Source: Sporothrix humicola
Lineage: Eukaryota; Ascomycota; Sordariomycetes; Ophiostomatales; Ophiostomataceae
Direction: 5' to 3'
Length of the DNA stretch: 64,000 bases
Assembly: GCA_021396245.1 (NCBI GenBank)
Contig: WNYE01000059.1
Span: 124,001 to 188,000 of the forward strand
The notes beneath the pieces were generated by a model. That model ran no database searches and had not been told where the DNA came from. It was given only the letters and a program-made list of their open reading frames with translations. Positions 1 to 10,039 of the stretch are shown here, one piece after another. The translations under genes and the position numbers were made by a program. The first letter of the stretch is position 1; every line of letters begins with the position of its first letter.

Positions 1-1987
1 CCGAAAGTGCTTGCAAGAAAGAAAGCTGCAAAGAAGACAAGCGGAAGGGACAGACAGCAAGTGAGAAACGAGGTCGAAGGATAAACGGTTGAAAAGAGTC
101 TTGCGAGCAAAGAAAGGCAAAAAAAGAAAAGAAGCGAAAAGGATGAATATCCAAGAATGAGGATTAACTGAAAGCAAATAAGATCGACTGTGTGTGTCGA
201 GGGGCCTACTGGGACCTGTGGACTATGGAGCAGCAGGGATAATAATAGAGAGGGTGATATGAAGAGCGGGACAGACGGCAAGGTGAGGTGCGAGGTCTGG
301 GCCATGCAGATTCGAGAGACAAGAGGGACAAGAGACAAGAAACACAGAGAGACAGAGACACAGAACGAGGTGAGGTTCGAGTCGGGCGGGGCGTGGAGAA
401 CTGGAGCAGATGGGAAGGAGCTACGACGTGCAGGGGGTGTGTCCAGAGCCCAGACAGAAAGGGAAGGACGATGGCCAGAGCTCCAGGATCGTGCCTTCTG
501 CGGAAAAGACAAGGTTACGAGTATCCCAGGATGCGCAAGAGCCATCTGGCGGCGTAGCGCCAAGAAACAGAAGGCACGCCGCAAACACGCAAAGAAAGAG
601 AGAAAAGAGAGCAAGAGACACATTGGAGTGGGGCATGGCTATTTGCTGGACCTGTGACGACAAAGAGGGAAAGAGCGGAGAGTGCGAGGTTGCGAAATGG
701 AAAGGACGGGGTTTGTTTTGATACGCTGTTGCTAGGGCGACAATTGGTGGGGCCGCGAATTGGACCAATCACATAGCACGGACGCGATAAGAACAGGCGA
801 TTCTACGATTTCACAGTTGAGCTTTGGGGCATTTTGGGGCGATTTCGGTATGACAGATAGAGCCTAGCAAAATAAATAGGGCAAGAGGGGAAAACCTAAA
901 TAAACTCATAAAAAAGCAAAGAATCCTCAAACGAAATAGAGACATGCAATAACGAAAGGCGAAAGCAACGTCGAATAGTTCCCATTTTCGAGAACAGCCC
1001 CATGTCGGCGCAATTTGAATTTCAATAGTCCCGACCGTGTATGCACGCAGCGGCGCAGAACACTGAAAAGGGAAGGGAGAAGATGAGAGACGAAATGAAA
1101 AAGACGAAAATGAGAAAGAAAAAAAAGAAAAGGTGAGAGAAGGAAAATAAATACAGAGCGTCGCACAAAGTACAAAGTAAACACACAAAATAAAGCCGAG
1201 CCACCTGCAAGTACCCGACTAGAGCGTCACAAGATCTGTGAGAGGATGACTGTGTCGGAACGACGGGTGAGAAAAGTACCACAAGATCGATTGTCAAACT
1301 CTTTATCAAAACAAAACACAAAACTAAAGAAAGATACAGCCAACTCGAGTAAGAGAGAAAAATAGAAATTAAAAAAGTGTGTGACCACCAGGCTGATGTG
1401 AGCTGAGAAACAAAACGAAACAACAACCATCCGCAGCCTGTGAGTGGTTCCGCGTCTTTCCACTGCCGCAGACTGCTCTCCCGTGGTGCGCGTCTTTTTG
1501 ATATTTGCATCTCTTGGCCAGTTGCCAAGGTGAAGAGAAAAGAAAAGGAAGAGAGACGAGAAAATAAGGACCGAAAAGCAAGCAAAATACAAGAAAATAT
1601 TGAACGGTAACCAACAAAAAGCAACAAAAGATGCAGCAACACAGCTGATGTGAGGCTTTGATCTCCCTCGACATGCAGGTCTCTCTTTTTCATCACTTTG
1701 CATATATCACTCTGCCACCGAGACATTCGATATTTGAGGTCCCAGCATTGGACCCTTCTTTCTTTTCTAGGGATCAACATGCATCTGGACCGTGCTCTGC
1801 CCTCGGAGCGCCACCGTATGCTGCAAGGTGGAAATTGGCTAGGATGTATCCAGAAGTGTCCAGGGATTCACTCCACCAGCTGTCAACTGTGGCGTCCGAG
1901 CTTCTTTTCCTCTTTCGATGTCAATCAAAAAAATCCTCACAGCCCCTGCCGCCTCACTTCGTCGTCCATCCTCCGCCTCTCGTCATT
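1..1987. other. gene-free stretch, probable leader and promoter of a leftward gene outside the window
   Basis: I see no credible coding frame here; the open frames are low-complexity and overlap one another. From 1 to about 1650 the + strand is purine-rich, so the - strand is C/T-rich. In this window, C/T richness on the sense strand marks the DNA upstream of genes. This suggests the 5' leader and promoter of a leftward gene whose coding part lies left of position 1. A CCAAT-box cluster at 743-769 fits a promoter. About 1650-1987 probably belongs to the 3' end of the gene at 1988-3754. This is inference from base composition, not from homology. Confidence 0.45.
743..769. promoter_or_regulatory. 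cluster of three CCAAT boxes
   Basis: ATTGG occurs at 743-747 and 759-763, and CCAAT at 765-769, giving three CCAAT-type pentamers in both orientations within 27 bases. Fungal HAP/NF-Y-type complexes bind CCAAT. The cluster sits just right of a C/T-rich (- strand) stretch, as expected for the promoter of a leftward gene outside the window. Binding is inferred only. Confidence 0.4.
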
Positions 1988-3754
1988 TTACTCCTCTCCC
2001 GATGGACTGTCGCCTTCTCGAGAGTAGCGATAGTTGCTGTCAGCCGGCCCACGGCCGCGACGACGTGACTTGCGAGTGGCGCCATCCGGGGTATCGACAG
2101 CATCCTTGCTGCTCCGCTTACTCGTGGCCGTGACCGTGGCCGTTGATTTTGATTTTAAACCTGCTTTTGTGGGCGTCCTTGTGGTCGCTGCTTTCACAAC
2201 TGTCGCCTTCTTCTTGAGACCCGCCAGCTCAGCCTCGGCCTTTTTGAGGCGTTGTCTGACCTCGTCAGTTGTCTTTTGCAGCTCCTTGTTCAAGGCTTGC
2301 ACGCGTTTGTGATCATTGTGCAGAGTCAGAAGCGACTGTGTCTTCTGGAGGGACTGCTCTGTAAGGCATTTGTTGACACGAGCGAGCCGGCCGGCTTCTT
2401 GCAGACGACGATCGTAGCGCTGCTCGAGGGCCGTGGCCGAAACGAGACGTATCTTTTGGGCAAGCTTGTCGCCAGCCACGTTGGCCGCTGCCACCGCTGC
2501 TGCTGATCCGCGTCCGCTTGGATCCACAATGCCGTCAAGATTCCCCGGGGCCCCGATCGGACAGACATAGATGGGTCCGCGAGAGTGAGAACCGCCCACG
2601 TCAACCCGGTAGAAACGAGTGTTGATATCAACGTAGACGGTATGGTTGGTTTCCGGGCTCGAGGCTTGTTCTCCAGACACGCCCTGCTCCCGACGCTCAT
2701 CTCCCCACGATGAATCCGCTTCGGCCGCCTTGTCAATCTTGCTGTGCACGTCGGCCCAAACAACATCGTTTGCATGGATCATCTGCCAGCGGTCGGCCTC
2801 GGCACCAGTCGGGGCAGAACTGGCTTGGCCTTGGAGCAGATGAAGTGCATTGGCACAGGCAGTCTCGAGCTCGTGAGTGCGGCCGACAAGGTTCTGCGTA
2901 AATGTGAGCCACTGGCCGACAAGCGTGTTGCGGGCAGCCTTCAACTCGGGTCCTTCGTCTTCCTTCTTGTCGCCCATGCTGATCGGTAGCAGAGAAAGCA
3001 ATCCGCCCGTGGCAGCATACTCGTGGTCCAGGCGCTCTAGACACATATTGGCGTGCAGCAACAGACCATGGTTCGATGCATAGGGGCGTGGCTTTTCAAG
3101 GCTGGCCTCGTCCCATTCACGGTGGTCGTCATTGTTAGCTTTCTCCTTTGAATTGGCACCACGGCTGAACCGACCACCGTTGCGTGGAGTATACGTCGTC
3201 AAGGGGCAAGTGTACGTCGTTCCCAGCACATCGTGGCGTGCTTTCACCTCGTTGACGAGGTCGATCAGCGGCCGGTTGTGCGACGGGTCGTCCTCGTTTG
3301 TATAAGGCTGGCTGAGATCGAGCCAGTCAAACGGGTTGTCAATGGCCGTGTCCTTGGTGCCGAGCACCAGATTGCGCAGAAGACTGCCGTCTGAGACGTT
3401 CGTGTCCGTCTTGCGGCGCTTGTTGGCTCGGTCTGTGCCTGAACCAGCCTTGCCCGCCTTTTTGGCTCTGCCGAGGAGCACTTCGACAGCTTCTTCGTCG
3501 CCGCCGTGCGGGTTAAGCTTGGAAATCAAGTATGCCAGCGACTGCGCATGCTGCTTGAGCGCTAGCAGTGTCGGGGGCACGCCGGGCGTCGACAGAAGGC
3601 TGCAATTCATATGCCGCAGCATATGCACTTCATTATCGTGGGCAATCGAAAACCGCGAAAGATGCGGCAACGTAAAATCTGTGCCGGGGATGTAGCCGGC
3701 GCGATGGACGCTCGGGTCAAAATCGTGCGCGTACGTATGTGCCATGGTGGCCAA
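1988..3754 (-). CDS. unrecognised fungal protein with C-terminal coiled coil and basic tail (588 aa)
   Basis: This is an uninterrupted 588-codon frame starting at an ATG in good context, with a second Met at residue 4. I do not recognise a named domain. The N-terminal part looks globular, with a short KRRK-type basic stretch near residue 112 that could be a nuclear signal. A well-ordered central region contains a His/Asn-rich helix-like segment (ANMCLERLDHEYA). Residues of about 430-515 are rich in Leu, Gln, Lys and Glu in heptad-like spacing and look like a coiled coil. The last 70 residues are Ser/Thr/Lys/Arg-rich with an SRRRGRG patch. This layout suggests a nuclear or scaffold protein, but that is inference. 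Composition and codon use match the recognised genes nearby, so it is probably a real, vertically inherited gene. Confidence 0.75.
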   Translation of the reverse strand: MATMAHTYAHDFDPSVHRAGYIPGTDFTLPHLSRFSIAHDNEVHMLRHMNCSLLSTPGVPPTLLALKQHAQSLAYLISKLNPHGGDEEAVEVLLGRAKKAGKAGSGTDRANKRRKTDTNVSDGSLLRNLVLGTKDTAIDNPFDWLDLSQPYTNEDDPSHNRPLIDLVNEVKARHDVLGTTYTCPLTTYTPRNGGRFSRGANSKEKANNDDHREWDEASLEKPRPYASNHGLLLHANMCLERLDHEYAATGGLLSLLPISMGDKKEDEGPELKAARNTLVGQWLTFTQNLVGRTHELETACANALHLLQGQASSAPTGAEADRWQMIHANDVVWADVHSKIDKAAEADSSWGDERREQGVSGEQASSPETNHTVYVDINTRFYRVDVGGSHSRGPIYVCPIGAPGNLDGIVDPSGRGSAAAVAAANVAGDKLAQKIRLVSATALEQRYDRRLQEAGRLARVNKCLTEQSLQKTQSLLTLHNDHKRVQALNKELQKTTDEVRQRLKKAEAELAGLKKKATVVKAATTRTPTKAGLKSKSTATVTATSKRSSKDAVDTPDGATRKSRRRGRGPADSNYRYSREGDSPSGEE

Positions 3755-5529
3755 TATAATGTACCGTATGTGATAGAATGTCTGTAAGCTGTCGTTGAAC
3801 GTAATACACGATGGTATGGTGATAATTTGACTTTGGACGGTTCACGTCTGTTTTTCATATTCTCTACGGCCATCTTTTGCAAAGAAGCTCAGCTTTACTG
3901 ACATGTTTGCCCGTATCCCAATGCATGCTCACTTCTTTGTTCTCACCCTTGATAATTGTTTGCTTCCGGCAAACAGCTTCTCTTTTGACGAAAGGTTTCT
4001 TTGACGATGATTGCGGTTGACGCCTTTTTCGGTGGTGCACCTGTGTCCGCATTAGGAAAGAACACCAACAACCAACAGACATTCGCCAATGCACAGCACA
4101 ATGCAACAGTGCTCCCTCGACAAGTGCTTTTGTGCTCTCCAACTTAATTGAAGGCTTTTCTATTCATGTCTGCTTGCAGAAGATGAGGGCACATATTTTT
4201 TTGCGTGGTTGTCGACCACTGTTTTCACCACCCACGGTCACATCGCATCACCGAGACATCTTGATATTGCATGTTAGAAGTCAAAATCGAGTATGCTAAA
4301 ACATAAAAGTCACATACAGAATGCACCTCGCTTCAATGCTATTGTTGACCGTGTTTTCGTAGATTTTGCTCCGTAATTCTGTGTGCATTCTAAACCCAAA
4401 GACACCCACCGTTTGGCCTCATCTGCCTCCATTCCGATGAAGAACATCGAGCCTCACAAGGTGTATGCCGCATTCCGTTTGTCGCATCGGCCGAGAAGAT
4501 GGAATACAAGCACGCGTACCTAGTACAATACATTTCCTTGGTATTCCAGTCGGTCGACAAGCACAAGCTTATCGCTTTCCAAGCATTTTCTCCGTTTCCC
4601 CTCGTGTTTTTCTCGTTTGCCATTTCCCCTCAACCTCGTCGTCCCTCCCTTTTTCCATCTTTCCCCTTTTCTTTAGCACGCGTCCCTGTGGATATTCCAC
4701 CGGACAATATGCCATATCTCGTAGCTTTTGCGAGTTTACATCATCTTGTCGAGCTCTTACCTTGGATTTAGTGCCACTTACGTCGCTTTCGCCACGAACA
4801 GGTGAAAGGGATATCGCGTTTTAGCACCGTTTGGTCGTGTCCTTACTCATCACCCAGGCACCATCTGGTCCCTGGCTCCCTGGTTCCCTGGCTTTTTTTG
4901 CGCCGCGCGAGGCCTCTGAGGGGCGTCGACGTCAACTTGCGCCGCGATGGCAGTTGATTGACAGAGAGACGGCGCTGCGCCGTCGCCGCCATGGCAGGAA
5001 GCACATGGGAATCGGGTAGCCGACCAAAACAATCAAACGGCCGAACGACCAAAAGAGAAAACGAGACTGCGGGAAAGTATAGCTTTTCACGCGCCACGTT
5101 CTTGCCTCTTGGCCCTAACGCGCCCACTTAGAGCCTCTAGATTCAACGCTGTCTCCAATACTTGTGATGTCTTTGTGCATTTTTGTTTTGGCAGTACTTT
5201 TGTACAAAAAGCCGTGCCAATACTTCCTTGCTTTTTGTGGCTCTCGTTCTTTGAACGGCGCTGTGGCTTGTTTGGAATGAGTGGCCACATGCCGACGCGA
5301 TGGTTAAGGACGGGCTGAAGAAAACACAGAAAGACCAAAAAAGACCAGGTACAAGTGGACGAGGCCGATGGCAAAAGACGACGATCAGCGTGCAGACAAA
5401 GAAAAGTCGTCGTAGAAACGGCCACCAAGCAAGATGTTCGAGAACAAAATGGAGAGCACCAAGGGCCAACATTGATACTACCGAGGAGCTGAATGAGATG
5501 ACGTCGACGGGGGCTTTGACTGGATTTAC
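3755..5529. other. gene-free upstream region
   Basis: No supported gene. The part next to the start at 3754 should hold the promoter of the leftward coiled-coil protein gene. About 4400-4860 is C/T-rich on the + strand, a leader-like composition, but no open frame over 120 codons follows it directly. I see no RNA gene or clear repeat. Confidence 0.5.
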
Positions 5530-6020
5530 TTGTGATTTTTGTTTTAAATGTCGTGAATATTATTCATCCCGAAGAAAAATTGCCATGTTGTTGGTTTTTA
5601 TTTCATAATAAATATTATCAGACTGAAATTATATTGGAGAAAAAAAAAATTTATTGTAAAAACAGAGACGGGAGAAAGAACCAGACAAAAACCAAAAAAA
5701 AAGAAGTAAACTTTAACCCCTTGATTTCATCAACCTATATAATTGACCCAACCGGCAGTTGCTGTCCCGGTCGGTGTATGAAGTCCCTGAATATCGTGAG
5801 CCTCACGAGCCCTACAACAACGCAACCTCAAGGGTCTTGTCCTCCGATTTGTTCGGCTAAGGAAACCGAGATCGTAAACTGGTACTTGTTAGATCTGTAA
5901 TTTTAACAAACCCTATATCGCACCGTTTAAATCGTTTTAAGTCGCGACGGCGTATCGTAAAGGTTAAAGCTAAAAAGGTAGTCTAACTAGTATTCATAAG
6001 GTTTTCATAAACCTATCGTA
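5530..6020. repeat. small AT-rich island, possible RIP-touched transposon remnant
   Basis: Composition drops abruptly to A/T-rich between otherwise mixed flanks. The right half, about 5890-6015, is poor in CA and TG but keeps CG in strings such as TCGCGACGGCGTATCG. That pattern resembles the large block at the right end of the window. A short inverted repeat (TGTTA at about 5887, TAACA at about 5905) lies inside. It could be a solo LTR or other element fragment. I could not find matching long terminal repeats or target-site duplications, so the element type is unknown. The left half keeps ordinary CA/TG and may only be AT-rich spacer. Confidence 0.4.
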
Positions 6021-9000
6021 AACCATCCATATCCTTGCACCACTCTAACATCCTTTTCGACCTTTCCTCTCCCCCTCTTCCTCACTGTGATATCTGCTGT
6101 CTGACCTGACGTTTTTGCGTCGTCACCGTTTTCTTGTCGTCTTTGTCCTTTGTGTTTAGCACTGTCTATCTCAGCCCATCTTTGCAAATCTGTACATCAC
6201 CATTTCGATCGCCTGCCAGCCTTCTCCTCAAGACTTGTCTTTTTGGTGTCTTTTTTTGATCGCGCGTGCTCAATGTCTTGACTATTTTGACCATCTGGAC
6301 TATCCTGACGTCCTCGACTCTGGACGTGTCTTTGACTCGCGCGGCTTTCTTCCGTTTTCTCAGTCTTTTTCAACCTTTGTCACCAATCGCTTTCACAAGG
6401 ACAGGAGAGACAAAAAACGGCGCCACCGTCGATCGTCTTCTTTTCCAATCTCGGCACCAATCTGGGCCGCTCCACTCCTCCTCTCCTGCGCTACGGAAAA
6501 TAGGCATGATGAGGCCCAGATCTTGGGCGGGTTTTCCCTGTCAGATGCCCAAACGACTGGAAAAGACTGAGAAATACACACTTTCCCACTCGGCTTTTTC
6601 ATGTCCTTTTGAAAAGTTTCGAGCCGTTTTTTCAGCTTTGACATATCTTCAGTGCACGACACGTAACCTGCCTCCACCTGTGGCTGTCTTGGCTTTAGCG
6701 CTTGCGCTTGAGGTCATCAGTTGCCGAGGATCGACTTGGCTTTTGATTTCGTTGTTATTCATGTTTTTTTCTTCTTCTTTTCTTTCTGTTGGTCTGCTGT
6801 GCATCTGTTGTTCTTTGATATTGAGATGTATCTTTCTCGATTGACACAGAAACCGATGTATCGATGTATCTCGTATTCCGTACAAAGTAATTTGTTGTCT
6901 GTCTGCCCACCTGTTTGTGAGCTCTTATTCATTGCAACTTGAGCCTTGGCGAAATACCTGCACTTATCAGCTCTGCTATCATTACGTCGTGCTGCGTCAC
7001 TGTGCCTCAGCGGCAGTCAGAATCTTGAAAGAACCCCCGACGCATACACTGAACAGGGAATTGCCCCATGAACTGGTGGACAACAGCCTCCCTCGATGCA
7101 ACTCTACAAAGTTACACCCGTACCTGTCAAGCCTGTTTATCACTGGCAAGGCCCAGAATTGAGACCCTAAAATCTAGAAAAATACAGCGGGCAATCCGTT
7201 GCGTTGCTTTGAGTTCCTTGGCCTCCTTCCCGACTGCAACATCAAATGATCGCTTTTTCCAGTGCCATATCTGCAGTTCATGGTATGCCGTGAGTTTGAC
7301 CAGGTTTGGGGTCTGGCCGGTTTCTGACTGATGAGATTGAGTCGTTCTGCCACTGTATTCCAAACAGCGTCGTCACACCGCACCCCTATCATCCTGTCGC
7401 AACCAATTTCACGTTCTCCCTCTCCCTGCAGAAGGCTGATGCAGCCTGTTTTCCCTCTCCAGGATGGTTGCTTTTGGGTGTGTGTGAGAGAGTGTGGCCT
7501 AGACTGTATCGCCTGCAGAGACAGCGCAGCATCTGCAGCCGCAAAATTGCGCGTGTCCCTCACTTCTTTTCTGGCGGTATTGATTTTGCTTTTTTTCCTC
7601 ATTCGTTTTTCTTTTCTTCACTTTCTTTTTCATGTTAATTTGCCGGGCTCCATCTTTTGGTCTTTTTCGCTCCTTCCCACGCCCCTCTTCATCCTTGTTG
7701 ACCCACACAGCCCGACCCCAAAGCACACAGTCTTGCCCAAATCTGTCCTGGTAAGGCTCTTGAAGCAATCGAGGACCCGCTTTTCACTAGCGGCTTGGAG
7801 CGAAGCCGTCTTCACTGTTGCGCAGGGCTACTGCAAGCTTCCCCTCCAGCCCTCCCTCCCTTTCGTCTCTTGTCTGTTGGTTTTTGGTCGTGTTTTGACG
7901 TCGTCTGTCTGCCGTTCAGCTTGACAGGGGTTTGCGACAGCCTTCCGTTTCTTTTCGGCGTGCGAAAAACGCTGGGCATTTCGTCATAGCCTGCCATCGC
8001 GCCTACTAAATCCGTACTCTTTATGCGCGTCGTTCCTTCCGTCGCGTCCTCCGTTTTGTTGTCAGTGTCACTCTTGTCACTCTTGTTATCTGGGTGGTTC
8101 TTTCCTGCTTAAATGCCTGCCCACCTGCCAACACAGCGCAGTTGATGGCACCACTTTCAGCTTCCTGGGTCGCACCTTCTGAAAAATATTGTGAGATACA
8201 AGAACAAAGTTGCACCAAAAAAAGATGTCCCCTTGTTCTTTCCTGCCCCATCCCGACGGTCTGGCCAGCCCGTCCCACCTCTTTCCTTGAAAATGATCTG
8301 CCCGCTCCGGGGAGAAGCACATGTGTGCCGTAACACAACAGAAAGCCCAGAGGAGTGAGTATGACGGTGGCAAGAACGCCCTGCTTTCGTCGTTGGAGGG
8401 GAAAGAAAACATGAAAGATGTCAAACTGAGCAGGCGCAACTTAGCCGGACAACAAGCACAATGACATCAAAAGCGGAAAGGGACGAGAAGAGTACAAGCA
8501 AATTCTCGCCTCCCAAGGCTGCACTCGCATGCTTGCACGACGTGTTCCTGCTCCTGGCGTGACACATGTAAACGGAAGAAACAAAAACAGACGAAAAAAG
8601 CAGCCGATTCTCATACAAACCACAGATTGGGCCAAATGTAATACTCCGTAACCGTGTGCTTGCACGGCACTCTCTCCGCAGCTGTGATTCGGGGTTGCTC
8701 TTTCTGTCTTCAAGATCATAGCCTTTGGCTTTTGGCCGGCCAATGCCTGACCTTCAGTTGCGCCTTCCGTTTTGCATTTGCTTCCTTTTCATTGTCGGTC
8801 GTCGCTTCCCCCTGTGCTCATCTCCTGGGCCCCAGCGACGTGCTTTTAATGGATTTTATGGGGTTTTCTCTTCTGGGTCCATTGATTCTCTCTTTCTTTT
8901 TTTCGGCTCACAGGCACAGACCATCCCACGACGCACCCAACCCAGGCACTGCCATGACCCTGGAGCTGTGAGAGGCGCCGGTTCACGATTGGTAGCGCCG

Positions 9001-10039
9001 CGTCAACGAGGGTGACCCCAGAAGCTGAAAAAAAAAAGTAGTGAGGCAACGTGAAAAAAGATGGAACGAAATAGGGCAAAAATCAAATAGACAAAGTAAG
9101 GGAAAGAGAAAACAGTCGAAATGAGGACGATACGGGCTTTCCCCTCCTGCTCTTTCCTGCTCCTCAGTGAGCTTCTACTGATCGCGCCTGCCGTTTGGTG
9201 CCTCTTCATCAGGAAGTCGCGAACGAGCATTTCCGCCGTTGTTTCGCGACAACTTGCGCCAGTCGCTCTTGCTGCTTTGCTGTAATATCTGTATGTCTTG
9301 CTTGTTGCCATCGTTGTTGTTTTGCAGATCCAAACCACCAAGAGGCATCCAGTCGTCACACATCCCCAACCATCAATTTTCTTTTTTCTCTTTTGCACTC
9401 TTTTGCTGCGCGTCTTGCATTCCCACTCATTACTCCATTCATCCACACCCACCAGAAAAGCGACCCAATCCACACCCCGGCTACGCATCTCGATTGACAC
9501 CCGGCTTTTGGGCCCGCCAGCGTGCGTATCACTTGGGTGCTGTTCCCAGTTTTCTTGTCTTTTTCTTGGTCTAATCTTTCTTGTCTCTCATTTTTTGGCC
9601 CGCTTTCTTTTGTCATTCCCGCTGCTGGGCACCGTTTTTCTTTTCCACTTTCGCGTGACGGTAGCTGTACCAGTTCACCTCCAATACCCACAGCTCCTTA
9701 TTTATACTAATTCCACCATCTCGCTCCTCTCCCCTCCCACCCCCCTGGCGACTCTTTTCTTTCCTTCCTCCCCTTCTCTTTTTTTTTTGGTCTTTTTGGT
9801 TCCTTTTATTTTTGTTCTTATTCTCCCCTTGACCCTCCCTTGTTCTTGGCATCAGGTCGAGGCCGTTCAAGGAGCATCGTCAACAAACAGACTTCGGCAG
9901 AACATCGCCAACTTGACGGCATCTTTCACCAATACGACATAGCCCGCGCTCGACACCGCGAGGCCTTATCCTCACCACTCCACACTTTTAATTTCTAATT
10001 CGATCTGTGTCCGGGCAGCTTCCTGGATCCGCCGCAACC
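6021..10039. other. long pyrimidine-rich region upstream of the channel gene
   Basis: About 4 kb without a supported coding gene. Most of it is C/T-rich on the + strand, broken by more purine-rich patches near 8340-8640 and 9000-9170. Such C/T-rich DNA precedes most genes in this window, so this is probably promoter plus 5' leader of the channel gene at 10040, possibly with leader introns or a noncoding transcript. The open frames inside (up to about 214 codons) are Ser/Leu/Phe-rich, as expected from pyrimidine-rich DNA, and look non-coding. Confidence 0.5.
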
